This document shows positions 39,201 to 48,035 of a DNA stretch of 64,000 nucleotides, piece after piece. The notes beneath the pieces were generated by a model. It was not told the DNA's origin and ran no database searches. It saw only the letters and a program-made list of their open reading frames with translations. The position numbers and the translations under genes are program-made. Origin of the DNA: Candidatus Aalborgiella aggregata (lineage in GTDB: Bacteria; Pseudomonadota; Gammaproteobacteria; Burkholderiales; Burkholderiaceae_C); NCBI GenBank assembly GCA_016705065.1, contig JADIYY010000002.1:372001-436000 (forward strand), read 5' to 3'. Position 1 is the stretch's first letter, and each line of letters starts with the position of its first letter.

Positions 39201-39959
39201 GCAGTGGCCAACAACAAAGCCGCTTTTGAATGGGGTTGCCGTGCTGCGCACAATTGGTCCGAAGTGCAATCCCTGTTACAGCCCGCACAAATCATTCACT
39301 GGTCTGAACGCGAAAACTTGGACGAGTTGATTGCCAAACGCTCTATGGAGTTAAGTGCTTATCAAAATGCGGCGTATGCCAAGCAGTACCAAGATTTTGT
39401 AGACGATGTGCGCAGCAAAGAACTGGCATTGAGAATTTCCGACACCAACATGGCACAGACAAGCACGCAGCCGACGAACTTGCGTTTAACGGAATCTGTG
39501 GCACGCAATCTGTTCAAACTGATGGCCTACAAGGATGAATACGAAGTTGCCAGATTGCACAGCGATGGCACTTTCAAGCAGAAAATATCAGACCTGTTTG
39601 AAGGCGACTACAAACTGCGTTTTCACCTGGCTCCACCCTTGTTGGCAAAGAAAAATAACAAAGGTGAGTTGCAAAAACAAACTTTTGGTGCGTGGATGAT
39701 GCCATGCTTTCAAGTTTTAGCCCAACTGAAATTCTTGCGTGGCACTGCATTGGATGTGTTTGGCTATACCCAAGAACGCAAAGATGAACGGGCTTTGTTG
39801 AATGCCTACTTGAGCAAAATGCGAACCGTGACAAACAAGCTTGACGAAGCCACTTTAACAAACGCCATCGAATGGGCTAGACTGCCCGAGTCAGTAAAAG
39901 GTTTTGGTCACATCAAAGCCAAAGCGATGACTGCTGCAATTGAAAAGTTAAAAAGTTAA
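36276..39959 (+). CDS. Fused indolepyruvate ferredoxin oxidoreductase (with repeat inside)
   Basis: Oxidatively decarboxylates aryl-pyruvates to the acyl-CoA, with reduced ferredoxin as co-product. The 1227-residue protein is the fused single-chain form. It has pyrimidine and thiamine-diphosphate domains (about 40-640), a ferredoxin-like cluster motif CEGCGDCSAQSNC near residue 681, the gamma domain with VVTGVGGTGVITIG near residue 795, and a long C-terminal domain. Residues 757-779, between the cluster and gamma domains, are encoded by dispersed repeat copy F and are absent from the family pattern I know. It converges with livF, with a 4-base overlap of stops. Confidence 0.94.
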   Translation: MTDLASKADSSATANEHHALPISLNDKYAQSKGKTFMSGVQALVKLPMLQQQRDATRGKHTAGFISGYRGSPLGGYDQALVKAAPFLKAKDIVFQPGVNEELAATAIWGTQQLGFAPTGTNKFDGVFGIWYGKGPGVDRCADVFKHANMAGTTEFGGVIAVAGDDHVAKSSTAAHQSDHIFKACGLPVFFPASVQEILDLGIHAFAMSRFSGVWAGMKTIQEIVESSATVDVDPERVKVVIPTDFEMPADGVHIRWPDAALAQEARLFDTKWYAALAYIRANKLNYNAIEGPNDKFGLIASGKAYNDTRQALLDLGLDDASCRRLGIRLHKVGVVWPLEAQLTREFATGLQEILVVEEKRQVIEYQLKEELYNWRNDVRPVVLGKFNEMEGGEWSTPNPSAQALLRANADLSPAIIAKAIAARLIKLGLDGGLDSAIRQRINTHLAILESAERAMAVHTQTGSQTASRQAWFCSGCPHNTSTKVPEGSRAMAGIGCHFMSIWMDRSTIGFTQMGGEGVPWVGQQPFSTEPHVFANLGDGTYFHSGLLAIRQSIAAGVNITYKILYNDAVAMTGGQQVGERPEGHSVQQIAQSVRSEGATQIVVVTDDPGKYNEIALPEGIAVRHRDELDAIQKQYRDIPGVTVIIYDQTCATEKRRRLKRAALKGVNPAISKRVVINERVCEGCGDCSAQSNCLSVEPLETEFGRKRSINQSTCNTDFSCVKGFCPSFVTVEGGKLKGKTDNLKKIAEDNANETDVRYKIDSNIGNEYAVYSSKNHIKSDLPIPTLPSTSEAYGIVVTGVGGTGVITIGQLLGYAAQIEGKGIVTQDAGGLAQKGGATWSHVLIADHQNDIRTTRVGFAGADLIIACDPIVTAQEETLNRMRHGHTHVALNAHSTPTAAFVKNPAWQNPAQACVSVISTLVGSAGVSTFNADAMATSFLGDSIYTNPIMLGYAWQKGWIPLQKASLMQAIELNAVAVANNKAAFEWGCRAAHNWSEVQSLLQPAQIIHWSERENLDELIAKRSMELSAYQNAAYAKQYQDFVDDVRSKELALRISDTNMAQTSTQPTNLRLTESVARNLFKLMAYKDEYEVARLHSDGTFKQKISDLFEGDYKLRFHLAPPLLAKKNNKGELQKQTFGAWMMPCFQVLAQLKFLRGTALDVFGYTQERKDERALLNAYLSKMRTVTNKLDEATLTNAIEWARLPESVKGFGHIKAKAMTAAIEKLKS
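38544..38611 (+). repeat. Dispersed repeat copy F, in frame inside a coding gene
   Basis: CGCTAT...ATAGCAA head, core TAGGCAATGAATACGC, CTACAGCTCAAAAAA and ATATAAAATC: the same element as copies A-E and G. It is translated in frame as a polar linker (RYKIDSNIGNEYAVYSSKN...) of the oxidoreductase. The variable base in the core is G here (GAA codon); T at that base, as in copies C and E, would give a stop. Confidence 0.88.
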
Positions 39960-40651
39960 ACTTCTAACCACTCTTTGCGAATACCCGCATCTTGTTTCAA
40001 GGCTTCGGGTGTGCCATCAAACACAATATGACCGTGCCCCATGACCAGAACGCGATCTGAAATGGCCATGGCAATGGTGAGTTTTTGTTCAATCAATAAA
40101 ACTGAAATGCCGCGCTCACGCAGCGCCTTCAAATAATCACCCACCAACTCAACAATTTTGGGTGCCAAACCTTCAGTAGGTTCGTCAATGATGATGAGAT
40201 CGGGGTCACCCATCAGCGTGCGGCACAGTGTCAACATTTGTTGTTCACCACCAGAGAGCACGCCCGCTTCGGTATGCTCTCGCTCTTTCAAGCGTGGAAA
40301 CATTTTGAACATGTCGTCAAAAGACCAGCGGCTATTTTTACCTGAGCCTTTTTGACCCAAGAGAAGATTTTGCCTGACCGTTAAAGTTGGGAAGATATCT
40401 CGGTTTTCAGGCACATAGCCCAAGCCCATGTGCGCTATTTGGTAGGCTTTTTTGTCGGTCAAGGATGTCTCTTTCCAAGACATATGGCCTTGCCAATCGA
40501 CCAAACCCATGATGGCTTTGGCGGTGGTTGATCGACCCGATCCATTACGACCTAGCAGGGCCACAATTTCACCCGGCTGTATGTCAAATGTGACGCCATG
40601 CAGCACATGGCTCTTGCCGTAATAGGCATGCAGTTTTTCAACTTTAAGCAT
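39956..40651 (-). CDS. livF: Branched-chain amino acid ABC transporter ATPase LivF
   Basis: Second ATPase of the LivFGHMK-type importer, 231 residues. The start at 40651 has GGAG seven bases upstream and overlaps the livG stop by 8 bases. Signature LSGGEQQML and Walker B LIIIDEPTEGLAP are normal. Walker A reads GRNGSGRST: the usual lysine is arginine. I believe this form occurs in other Burkholderiales LivF-like proteins, so it may be a family trait rather than damage. Last gene of the liv cluster. Confidence 0.92.
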   Translation of the reverse strand: MLKVEKLHAYYGKSHVLHGVTFDIQPGEIVALLGRNGSGRSTTAKAIMGLVDWQGHMSWKETSLTDKKAYQIAHMGLGYVPENRDIFPTLTVRQNLLLGQKGSGKNSRWSFDDMFKMFPRLKEREHTEAGVLSGGEQQMLTLCRTLMGDPDLIIIDEPTEGLAPKIVELVGDYLKALRERGISVLLIEQKLTIAMAISDRVLVMGHGHIVFDGTPEALKQDAGIRKEWLEV

Positions 40652-41459
40652 GCTGTGCTCCTTGGGTACCGCCAGCCCCTTGTGCATCAGCGACGACAGA
40701 ACCTAAATACGCTTCTTGCACACGCGCATTGGCACGCACTGCCTCTGGTACATCGTAGGCCAAAACCTCACCGTAAACCACCACTGCAATTTTGTCTGCC
40801 AAGCCAAACACCACGCCCATATCGTGCTCAACGGTGAGTAAAGTTTTGCCTACGGTGACTTCTTTGATGAGATTGATAAAGCGCGATGTTTCAGATTTAC
40901 TCATGCCCGCTGTCGGTTCATCCAAAAGTATCACTTCTGCACCACCCGCAATGGTGATACCAATTTCAAGCGCACGTTGCTCTGCATATGTCAAGTTAGT
41001 TGCCAGCACATCGCGCTTCTTATCGAGCTTGATCATGGTCATTAACTCTTCTGCGCGGTCATTCGCATCGTCTAAATCCGCCAAAAATTTAAAGAATGTG
41101 TATTTGTATCCCAAGCTCCAAAGCACGCTGCATCGTAAATTTTCAAACACACTGAGTTTTGAAAACACATTGGTCACCTGAAAACTTCTGGACAAGCCCA
41201 TGCGGTTAATTTCAAATGGCTTTTTGCCATTGATGCGTCGCCCATTCAATATCACATCGCCACTGCTTGGCTCAAAGCGCCCACTGATGAGGTTAAACAA
41301 GGTTGATTTACCAGCGCCATTGGGACCAATGATGCCGACACGTTCACCGGCTGGGACGGCCAAATTCACACCCCGAATGATTTCTGTTTTACCAAAGCTT
41401 TTGCGCAAGTCTTTCAGTTCAAGCGCGTAGTTTGATGTGCCACTATTTAGCGCAGTCAT
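40644..41459 (-). CDS. livG: Branched-chain amino acid ABC transporter ATPase LivG
   Basis: Partner ATPase of LivF, 271 residues. Canonical Walker A GPNGAGKST, the long insertion typical of LivG, a degenerate signature (LTYAEQRALEIG) and Walker B VILLDEPTAGMS. The start overlaps the livM stop by four bases (ATGA). The Ala/Gln-rich C-terminus ends within the livF start. Confidence 0.94.
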   Translation of the reverse strand: MTALNSGTSNYALELKDLRKSFGKTEIIRGVNLAVPAGERVGIIGPNGAGKSTLFNLISGRFEPSSGDVILNGRRINGKKPFEINRMGLSRSFQVTNVFSKLSVFENLRCSVLWSLGYKYTFFKFLADLDDANDRAEELMTMIKLDKKRDVLATNLTYAEQRALEIGITIAGGAEVILLDEPTAGMSKSETSRFINLIKEVTVGKTLLTVEHDMGVVFGLADKIAVVVYGEVLAYDVPEAVRANARVQEAYLGSVVADAQGAGGTQGAQHA

Positions 41460-42742
41460 ATGGCCTCCCTGCGCTTGATTTCTTTTTCAATTTCTTCTTG
41501 AATCTCATCCCACTGCTGCATATATTGCCTTCGCACGACCTCAAAAAAGAACACGCCCGTTGCCAACACAAAGCCAGCACCAAACCAGCTTGAGGCTTTT
41601 TTAGCATCCAAGACTGTGCCCAAATACGACAGGGTTGAGCCCTCTCCCGTGGTCAACTGCAAGTGGTAAATCATTTCCACCATGGCCGATGCACCCAGAA
41701 ATGCCACGATGCCTGCACCTGCCATCGCTAAATAGGCCCCAAAGACTTTGCCCAAGTGTCCGAAAGAAGCAATACGTAAATTCATCATGATGAGTGCAGC
41801 CACACCACCTGGCGCATACATCACCATGAACAAGAAGATCAAGCCCAAATACAGCAGCCATGCTTTTGTGAATTCGCTAAACAGCACAAAAGCCAGCACC
41901 ATCATCACGGCACCCAAAATGGGACCAAAGAAAAATGTTGCGCCGCCTAAAAACGTGAACAACAAATACGCGCCTGAGCGCGCCGCACCCACCACTTCAG
42001 CGGTAACAATTTCAAAGTTAAGCGCCGCCAAACCACCCGAGATTCCGGCAAAAAAACCAGCGATGACAAACGCAAAATAGCGCACCAATTGCGTGTTGTA
42101 GCCCACAAACTCAACCCGTTCAGGGTTGTCGCGCACTGCATTGAGCATGCGACCCAAGGGTGTTCGAGTAAATGCAAACATCAGAGCGGTAGCAACGAAT
42201 GTGTAGACAGCAATCAAATAATAGACTTGAATGGGTGGTCCAAAAGTAATACCCATAAACGGCTTACCCACCATGCGGTTACTAGAAACGCCACCCTCGC
42301 CACCAAAAAACTCTGGAATCATCAATGACATGGCAAAAACCAATTCAGCCAGTCCCAATGTAATCATGGCAAATGTTGAACCCGATTTTTTAGTCGACAC
42401 AAACCCAAAAAGAACTGCAAAACACATACCCGCAATGCCGCCCACAATGGGCACCATTGAAACGGGTAAATACCAGCCATTTCCTATGGCATTCAGCGCA
42501 TGAATAGCCAAGTAAGCGCCTAAACCTGTGTAAACAGCATGACCAAAACTCAACATACCACCTTGTCCCAACAAAATATTGAAGGACAAGCAAGCAATGA
42601 TGGCGATGCCAATTTGTGAAAGTATGGTGATAGCTAAACTGCTGGTGAAAAGCTGTGGCGCCACCAATAAGAGCACAGCAAATATGCCCCAAATCAACCA
42701 ACGCCCTACATTAATGGGCTTAAATTCGTAACTGGCTTTCAT
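41456..42742 (-). CDS. livM: Branched-chain amino acid ABC transporter permease LivM
   Basis: Inner-membrane permease of 428 residues. The core LivM part includes LSFNILLGQGGMLSFGHAVYTGLGAY and the late signature RTPLGRMLNAVRDNPERVEFVGYN. The C-terminal 90-100 residues add further hydrophobic segments and a charged cytoplasmic tail (QEEIEKEIKRREAI), longer than E. coli LivM's core. The start overlaps the livH stop by four bases. It pairs with LivH to form the channel. Confidence 0.93.
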   Translation of the reverse strand: MKASYEFKPINVGRWLIWGIFAVLLLVAPQLFTSSLAITILSQIGIAIIACLSFNILLGQGGMLSFGHAVYTGLGAYLAIHALNAIGNGWYLPVSMVPIVGGIAGMCFAVLFGFVSTKKSGSTFAMITLGLAELVFAMSLMIPEFFGGEGGVSSNRMVGKPFMGITFGPPIQVYYLIAVYTFVATALMFAFTRTPLGRMLNAVRDNPERVEFVGYNTQLVRYFAFVIAGFFAGISGGLAALNFEIVTAEVVGAARSGAYLLFTFLGGATFFFGPILGAVMMVLAFVLFSEFTKAWLLYLGLIFLFMVMYAPGGVAALIMMNLRIASFGHLGKVFGAYLAMAGAGIVAFLGASAMVEMIYHLQLTTGEGSTLSYLGTVLDAKKASSWFGAGFVLATGVFFFEVVRRQYMQQWDEIQEEIEKEIKRREAI

Positions 42743-43773
42743 GCGTCTCTATTCCCCAACAATCCTTTGGGTCTGAATATCAGCATCAGCACCAAGAGCA
42801 AATACGGCAGGATAGGTGCCACTTGTGACAAGGTGAGTTTGACCACCGAGCTTTGTTGTACAGCTGCACTTAAATTCAATCCCAGCTGAGCAGCCAATGT
42901 GCCCAATGAATAGTTAAACGCAATCGCAAATGTTTCTATCAAGCCAATGATTAATGATGCTAGGAAAGCACCAGATAGAGAACCCATGCCTCCAACTACA
43001 ACAACGACGAATATGACTGAACCTACCGTCGCAGCCATCGACGGCTCGGTCAAAAATGTGCTGCCACCTATCACGCCTGCAAGCCCCGCCAAACCTGCGC
43101 CTGCACCAAACACCAACATAAAGACAGCTGGCACGTTGTGCCCCAATGACTCTACCGCCTCTGGGTGTGTGAGCGCTGCTTGTATCACTAGCCCAATGCG
43201 TGTGCGAGTCAGTAACAGCCAAACTGATACCAGCATCAGTAAGGCAATGACCATCATGAAAGCACGTGTGGCTGGAAACGGTGAGCAAACCACGCGAATG
43301 GCCGCGTCTGTAGCTTGGCACAAATCATTCGGAGCTGCACCCCATAAAAACTGCAAGCCACTTACCGAATGATTAATTAACGTAAACGCAGGTCCCTGCA
43401 GAATTTCTGGCGGCTTGAATTCCAATGCAATGCGTCCCCAGACTAATTGAACCAATTCAAGAATAACGTAAGAAAGTCCAAAAGTGATCATGAGCTCGGC
43501 CACATGCCCATACTTATGTACTTTGCGTAAAAAATATTTCTCGAAAAATGCACCCATGAGACCAACAGCAATGGGTGCAAACACCAAAGCAGGCCAAAAG
43601 CCAGTTATTTTCGAAATGGAATAGCCAACAAACGCCCCTAACATGTAAAAAGATGCATGTGCGAAGTTGAGCACACCCATCATGCTGAAAATGAGTGTCA
43701 AGCCTGAACTGAGCATGAACAACAGCAAGCCGTAGCTGATGCCATTGAGCATTGAAATGATGAAAAACTCCAC
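42739..43773 (-). CDS. livH: Branched-chain amino acid ABC transporter permease LivH
   Basis: Partner permease, 344 residues. Shows FIISMLNGISYGLLLFMLSSGLTLIFSMMGVLNFAHASF at the start and GGMGSLSGAFLASLIIGLIETF near the end, both family landmarks. A loop of about 45 residues in the middle (GPAFTLINHSV to the next span) makes it longer than the roughly 300-residue norm. First gene after the livK terminator. Confidence 0.93.
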   Translation of the reverse strand: MEFFIISMLNGISYGLLLFMLSSGLTLIFSMMGVLNFAHASFYMLGAFVGYSISKITGFWPALVFAPIAVGLMGAFFEKYFLRKVHKYGHVAELMITFGLSYVILELVQLVWGRIALEFKPPEILQGPAFTLINHSVSGLQFLWGAAPNDLCQATDAAIRVVCSPFPATRAFMMVIALLMLVSVWLLLTRTRIGLVIQAALTHPEAVESLGHNVPAVFMLVFGAGAGLAGLAGVIGGSTFLTEPSMAATVGSVIFVVVVVGGMGSLSGAFLASLIIGLIETFAIAFNYSLGTLAAQLGLNLSAAVQQSSVVKLTLSQVAPILPYLLLVLMLIFRPKGLLGNRDA

Positions 43774-43813
43774 GCGATATTTATCCTTATAAAGTCCTTA
43801 TGAAGTCCAAATT

Positions 43814-43850
43814 AAAAAAACAGCCCAGAACGGATGTCCGCTTGGGCTGT
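43814..43850 (-). terminator. Intrinsic terminator between livK and livH
   Basis: Reverse strand: ACAGCCCA pairs with TGGGCTGT, with an inner GCGGA/TCCGT-like stem, followed by seven T residues. It lies 19 bases after the livK stop and 41 bases before livH, so it should let livK be made in excess over the membrane genes. Confidence 0.87.
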
Positions 43851-43868
43851 ATTCATTAAGTTTGAAAC

Positions 43869-45113
43869 TTACTTTGTAGGACGTGTCATCTGGCAGCTGG
43901 TTGGCGTGCTAGACACATAGTTTGGATACTCTTTCAAAGGTACCAAAGTCATTCCTGTTTTTTCTGGACTGTAGGGGTACTTGGCGCTGGCTTTGTCCCA
44001 TACAGTCATGTACAAGGGTTGTTGGAGTTGATGATCCGTTTTACGCATTTGAACATCGCCATTAAAAGTTTTTACTTCCAAACCTTCCAGTGCTGCCGCC
44101 ACCTTAACAGGGTTTGTTGACTTGGCCTTCGCCATTGCTGCGCCTAGCATCTGATAGATTCGAATGGTAGAACCAGTATAGAAATCGTCTTTATACTTTT
44201 CATTGAACTCTTTCATCCACTTGTCCATCTGACCGCCCATGTTGTAGTGGTTGTAAGCAATTTGGTATACGCGTCCTGCACCATTGGTACCCAATGCTGT
44301 CGGTGTACCTGTGACACCTGCGTAGTAAGTGAAAAACTTACCGGTATAACCACCTTCATTGGCAGCTTTAATTAGCAAAGACAAATCTGAGCCCCAGTTA
44401 CCCGTAATCACAGCATCGGCACCAGCAGCTTTAATTTTGGCAATGTAAGGGGCAAAGTCACGAGTACGCGCTAATGGATGCAAATCTTCACCGACAAATT
44501 TAATATCTGGGCGCTTGCGACCAATGGTTTCTTTGGCATATTTGGCAACCTGATGGCCATGAGAGTAATCTTGATTCAATAAATAGATTTTTTTGACATC
44601 TTTTTGATCAACCATGAAGCTAGCAATGGCTTCCATCTTCATCGATGTGTCAGCATCAAAACGGAAATGCCAGTAATTGCACTTACTGTTTGTCAAATCA
44701 GGGTCTACAGCTGAGTCATTTAAATAAATCACTTCTTTGCCCGGATTGCGCTCATTGTGTTTAGCGATCGCATCTGACAAAGCCAATGCCACTGAAGAGC
44801 CATTCCCTTGAATAATGTAACGGACGCCACTGTCAATGGCAGCTTTCAAAACATTCAAACTCTCAGCGGGACTTAATTTATTGTCCATGGTTTGAAACTC
44901 GAACTTGACACCTGCAGGGTTACCAGCGCCGCTGAATTTTTCAGCGAAGAATTTATACCCTTTATCCTGACTGATGCCAACTGGACCCAGTAAGCCTGTT
45001 AGTGGATCAATGCGCACCAATTTGACGGTTTCGCCCTGCTGTGCAAAAGCAGCGCCTGACACCAACAGCGCCACGCTTGCTAACACTGTTTTATTAAGAT
45101 TGAGTTTCATCAT
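43869..45113 (-). CDS. livK: ABC transporter substrate-binding protein (LivK family)
   Basis: Periplasmic receptor of 414 residues with a signal peptide ending ASAFAQ-like near residue 24 and the Peripla_BP_6 fold. Highly related receptors serve branched-chain amino acids, amides or aromatic acids; the neighbouring aryl-pyruvate oxidoreductase and acyl-CoA synthetase suggest an amino acid or aromatic acid, but this is inference. Tandem ATG codons at 45113 and 45110 precede MKLN; AAAGG upstream fits either. A dyad shared with the next gene lies about 78 bases upstream. Confidence 0.9.
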   Translation of the reverse strand: MMKLNLNKTVLASVALLVSGAAFAQQGETVKLVRIDPLTGLLGPVGISQDKGYKFFAEKFSGAGNPAGVKFEFQTMDNKLSPAESLNVLKAAIDSGVRYIIQGNGSSVALALSDAIAKHNERNPGKEVIYLNDSAVDPDLTNSKCNYWHFRFDADTSMKMEAIASFMVDQKDVKKIYLLNQDYSHGHQVAKYAKETIGRKRPDIKFVGEDLHPLARTRDFAPYIAKIKAAGADAVITGNWGSDLSLLIKAANEGGYTGKFFTYYAGVTGTPTALGTNGAGRVYQIAYNHYNMGGQMDKWMKEFNEKYKDDFYTGSTIRIYQMLGAAMAKAKSTNPVKVAAALEGLEVKTFNGDVQMRKTDHQLQQPLYMTVWDKASAKYPYSPEKTGMTLVPLKEYPNYVSSTPTSCQMTRPTK

Positions 45114-45190
45114 AAATGCCTTTATAAAAAATTGCTTGAATTGAACACCGACAAACAAGTGTTGAGACTACTCTAATTTTGGATTCATTG

Positions 45191-45208
45191 CTTCAGGGAT
45201 TCCCCTAG
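45191..45208. promoter_or_regulatory. CTAGGG-type dyad upstream of livK
   Basis: CTTCAGGGATTCCCCTAG contains the half-sites AGGG and CCCT around a short centre, lying 78 bases before the livK start. Its reverse (CTAGGGGAATCCCTGAAG) aligns with the dyad in front of the acyl-CoA synthetase, so one regulator may bind both. Confidence 0.5.
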
Positions 45209-45222
45209 GTTTCATGAATTGA

Positions 45223-46860
45223 TTAAGCAGGCAATTTGTAGTCTTTTAAGGTTTCGCGTAATTTCGCTTTTTGCATTTTCCCGGTTGCACCTAAGGTTAT
45301 TGCCTCTACAAAAACCACATCATCAGGAATTTGCCATTTGGCTGTTTTCCCTTGGTAAAAGGCGATCAATTCTTCGCGCGTCACCTCAGCACCTGGTTTT
45401 TTAACCACAGCGATAATAGGACGTTCATCCCACTTTGGATGAAACACGCCAATACAGGCAGCCATTGCAACGGCAGGATGTGCCACAGCGATGTTTTCAA
45501 TATCAATTGAGCTGATCCACTCTCCCCCTGACTTGATCACATCCTTGCTACGATCGGTGATTTGCATGTAACCATCCGCGTCAATGGTTGCCACATCACC
45601 TGTAGGAAACCATCCATTAACAAGCGGACTAGCGGGATTGGGTTCTTCGCTTTGCTTGAAATATTCACTGATGATCCAAGGACCTTTGACCAACAAATCA
45701 CCAAAGGCCTTGCCGTCATGTGGCAAAGCTGCACCTGCTTCGTCAACAATCTTCATGTCCATGCCGTAAATAGCACGCCCTTGCTTCAAGCGAATTTTCA
45801 TTTGCTCTTCTTTAGGCAGCAATAAATGCTTATTCTTTAGCGTACACAAAGTACCGAGAGGGGACATCTCGGTCATGCCCCAAGCATGTAACACCTCTAC
45901 CCCATAATCATCATTGAAAGCTGCAATCATAGCTGGCGGGCATGCCGAACCACCAATAACCGTGCGCTTTAAAGTGCTGAAGCGCAATCCATTGGTTTGC
46001 AAATGTGTCAACAACATTTGCCACACTGTGGGCACGCCCGCAGCATAGCTAACCTTCTCTGATTCAAGCAGATCGTAAATTGACTTACCATCCATAGCTG
46101 GTCCTGGAAATACCAATTTGCAGCCTGTCAGTGCAGCACTGTATGGGATACCCCATGCGTTCACATGAAACATGGGCACAACGGGCAAGACACTATCCCG
46201 AGCACTGAGGCACATCACATCTGGTAAGGCTGCTGCATAGGCGTGCAATATCGTAGAACGGTGGCTGTATAAAACCCCCTTCGGATTGCCAGTGGTGCCG
46301 CTGGTATAGCACAAGCTTGATGCAGCGTTTTCGTCAAATGTGGGCCAGTTGTAACTCTGACTTTGACTAGCTATCCATGCTTCATAGCTGATTAAATTTG
46401 GAATGCCAGAGTCCTTCGGCAACTTATCAGCGTCGCACATGATCACGTAATGCTGAATTGTTTTGCAGCGTGCATGCACTGCTTGCACGATAGGCAAGAA
46501 ACTGGCATCAAAACACAGTACTTTATCTTCGGCATGGTTGGCTATCCACACCACTTGGTCAGGGTGTAATCGTGGGTTGAGTGTATGTAACACACGCCCT
46601 GAACCACTCACACCAAAATACAATTCCATATGGCGGTAGCCGTTCCATGCGAGTGTAGCCACACGGTCACCAAAGCCGACTTTCAAACCATCCAACGCAC
46701 CAGCAACTTGCCGCGAACGTGCAGCAAGTGTTTTGTAGTTGTAACGGTGGATATCGCCCTCCACACGGCGAGAAACGATTTCTGAATCGCCATGGTGTTT
46801 ATCGGCGAATTCAATCAAAGTCGAGATCAGCAATGGCTGGTCTTGCATCAATCCTAACAT
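45223..46860 (-). CDS. Fatty-acid/aryl-acid CoA ligase (AMP-forming)
   Basis: ANL-family acyl-CoA synthetase of 545 residues. The AMP-binding P-loop is [15 protein letters not shown], the A5 motif is AWGMTEMSP, and the hinge [32 protein letters not shown] ends with the catalytic Lys near the C-terminus. AGGAG lies 7 bases before ATG 46860; the ATG at 46866 is only one base from it. It is upstream of livK on the same strand and shares its operator-like dyad, which suggests a coordinated uptake-activation unit. Confidence 0.92.
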   Translation of the reverse strand: MLGLMQDQPLLISTLIEFADKHHGDSEIVSRRVEGDIHRYNYKTLAARSRQVAGALDGLKVGFGDRVATLAWNGYRHMELYFGVSGSGRVLHTLNPRLHPDQVVWIANHAEDKVLCFDASFLPIVQAVHARCKTIQHYVIMCDADKLPKDSGIPNLISYEAWIASQSQSYNWPTFDENAASSLCYTSGTTGNPKGVLYSHRSTILHAYAAALPDVMCLSARDSVLPVVPMFHVNAWGIPYSAALTGCKLVFPGPAMDGKSIYDLLESEKVSYAAGVPTVWQMLLTHLQTNGLRFSTLKRTVIGGSACPPAMIAAFNDDYGVEVLHAWGMTEMSPLGTLCTLKNKHLLLPKEEQMKIRLKQGRAIYGMDMKIVDEAGAALPHDGKAFGDLLVKGPWIISEYFKQSEEPNPASPLVNGWFPTGDVATIDADGYMQITDRSKDVIKSGGEWISSIDIENIAVAHPAVAMAACIGVFHPKWDERPIIAVVKKPGAEVTREELIAFYQGKTAKWQIPDDVVFVEAITLGATGKMQKAKLRETLKDYKLPA

Positions 46861-46934
46861 GGGCATACTCCTTCATACATGTGAAATAACACCATGAGTA
46901 TGACCCCAAAAACCGCCGTAGTTTTTTTCAAGTT

Positions 46935-46951
46935 CTACGGAGTTTCCCTAG
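46935..46951. promoter_or_regulatory. CTAGGG-type dyad upstream of the acyl-CoA synthetase
   Basis: CTACGGAGTTTCCCTAG is a 17-base dyad: CTACGGA and TCCCTAG are inverted with one mismatch. It lies 75 bases before the start codon, the same distance as the related dyad before livK. A second CTACGG half-site occurs about 20 bases closer to the gene. Confidence 0.5.
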
Positions 46952-46966
46952 TTTAGGGTGAAGGAT

Positions 46967-47335
46967 TTAACGCCAGTGACCACCAGAGTGATACCAACCT
47001 CGACCAGGCGTGTGATTCCAAGTACCTCGGTTATACGTGCGGTATCCAGATGGTGGGCGCTGCCAATTACCGGAACGCCACAAGTAGCGATTACCGGACC
47101 AATACCAAAGCCCAGGAACCCATATGTAACCATCACCAGGCGACACGGTGATCACCTCGTTGTACTCTGCGGGTGGGGCAGATTGGTAATATTCAACATT
47201 CACCGTTGCGCCATTGGCAATGGCTTGATGGCGGGCATTGTGTACGACATGCGGTGGCGCAACCACGCAACCAGACATCAACAATGCAGTAGCTGCAACA
47301 CCACTCAATAAAACTGTTTTCTTTAATTGCGACAT
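46967..47335 (-). CDS. Small outer-membrane lipoprotein with YXWGXW-like repeats
   Basis: Predicted lipoprotein of 122 residues. The signal ends in a lipobox LMSGC, giving an acylated Cys near residue 22. The mature part is rich in Tyr, Trp and Gly with repeated aromatic motifs (YIWVPGLWYW, YLWRSGNW, GTWNHTPGRGWYHSGGHW) like the YXWGXW family. The function of the family is not known. GGAGG lies eight bases before ATG 47335; the upstream in-frame ATG is ignored because it lacks a ribosome site. Confidence 0.83.
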   Translation of the reverse strand: MSQLKKTVLLSGVAATALLMSGCVVAPPHVVHNARHQAIANGATVNVEYYQSAPPAEYNEVITVSPGDGYIWVPGLWYWSGNRYLWRSGNWQRPPSGYRTYNRGTWNHTPGRGWYHSGGHWR

Positions 47336-47449
47336 AAAAATACCTCCAAATAACGCCTTCGTTAGCTTTAGCATAACTGTTAACCTTAGTTATTGGTTGA
47401 CGTTAAGGATCATTAAGTTCCATCTTTCTTGTAAAGTTACAATCTGCTC

Positions 47450-47992
47450 ATGCGACAACTAATCGACTTTCTGCCTATCTTGCTGTTTTTTGGTGCTTAT
47501 AAAGCCTATAACATTTACGTTGCGACTGGCGTCATCATGGTTGCCACCTTGGTGCAAATGGCTATTTTGTACAAAATGGACGGTACTTTACAAACCATGC
47601 ATAAAGTCACACTGGCCTTGGTGTTGGGCTTTGGTGCGATGACATTGGGCTTTCAAGACGAGCGTTTTATCAAAATCAAACCAACTGTGCTTTACACCTT
47701 CATGGCATCAGCATTGGCCATTGGTTTGTGGATTTATAAAAAGAATTTCCTTAAATCCATGTTGGGTGCACAAATCAAACTACCCGATCAAATTTGGCGC
47801 AATCTAACAGTAGCATGGGTGGTTTACAGTTTAGGCATGGCCGCACTGAATGCATTTGTGGCGTATAACTACACCACCGAACAATGGGTGGATTTTAAAA
47901 TTTGGGGTTATGCGTTTCCATTGATTTTCATCGTTGCACAAGGAGTTTATATTTCCAAATACTTGCAAAACAATGAGTCCGACCCCAGTTGA
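47450..47992 (+). CDS. yciB: Inner-membrane septation protein A (YciB/IspZ)
   Basis: Integral membrane protein of 180 residues with about five spans, starting [26 protein letters not shown]. The stretch [12 protein letters not shown] and the tail WVDFKIWGY are typical of YciB. The family affects cell-envelope integrity and septation; no enzymatic role is known. It is divergent from the lipoprotein gene. Confidence 0.9.
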   Translation: MRQLIDFLPILLFFGAYKAYNIYVATGVIMVATLVQMAILYKMDGTLQTMHKVTLALVLGFGAMTLGFQDERFIKIKPTVLYTFMASALAIGLWIYKKNFLKSMLGAQIKLPDQIWRNLTVAWVVYSLGMAALNAFVAYNYTTEQWVDFKIWGYAFPLIFIVAQGVYISKYLQNNESDPS

Positions 47993-48035
47993 TGTCAAGT
48001 GACAGTTGGATGAAAAGATGGAATAAGCGAGGAAC

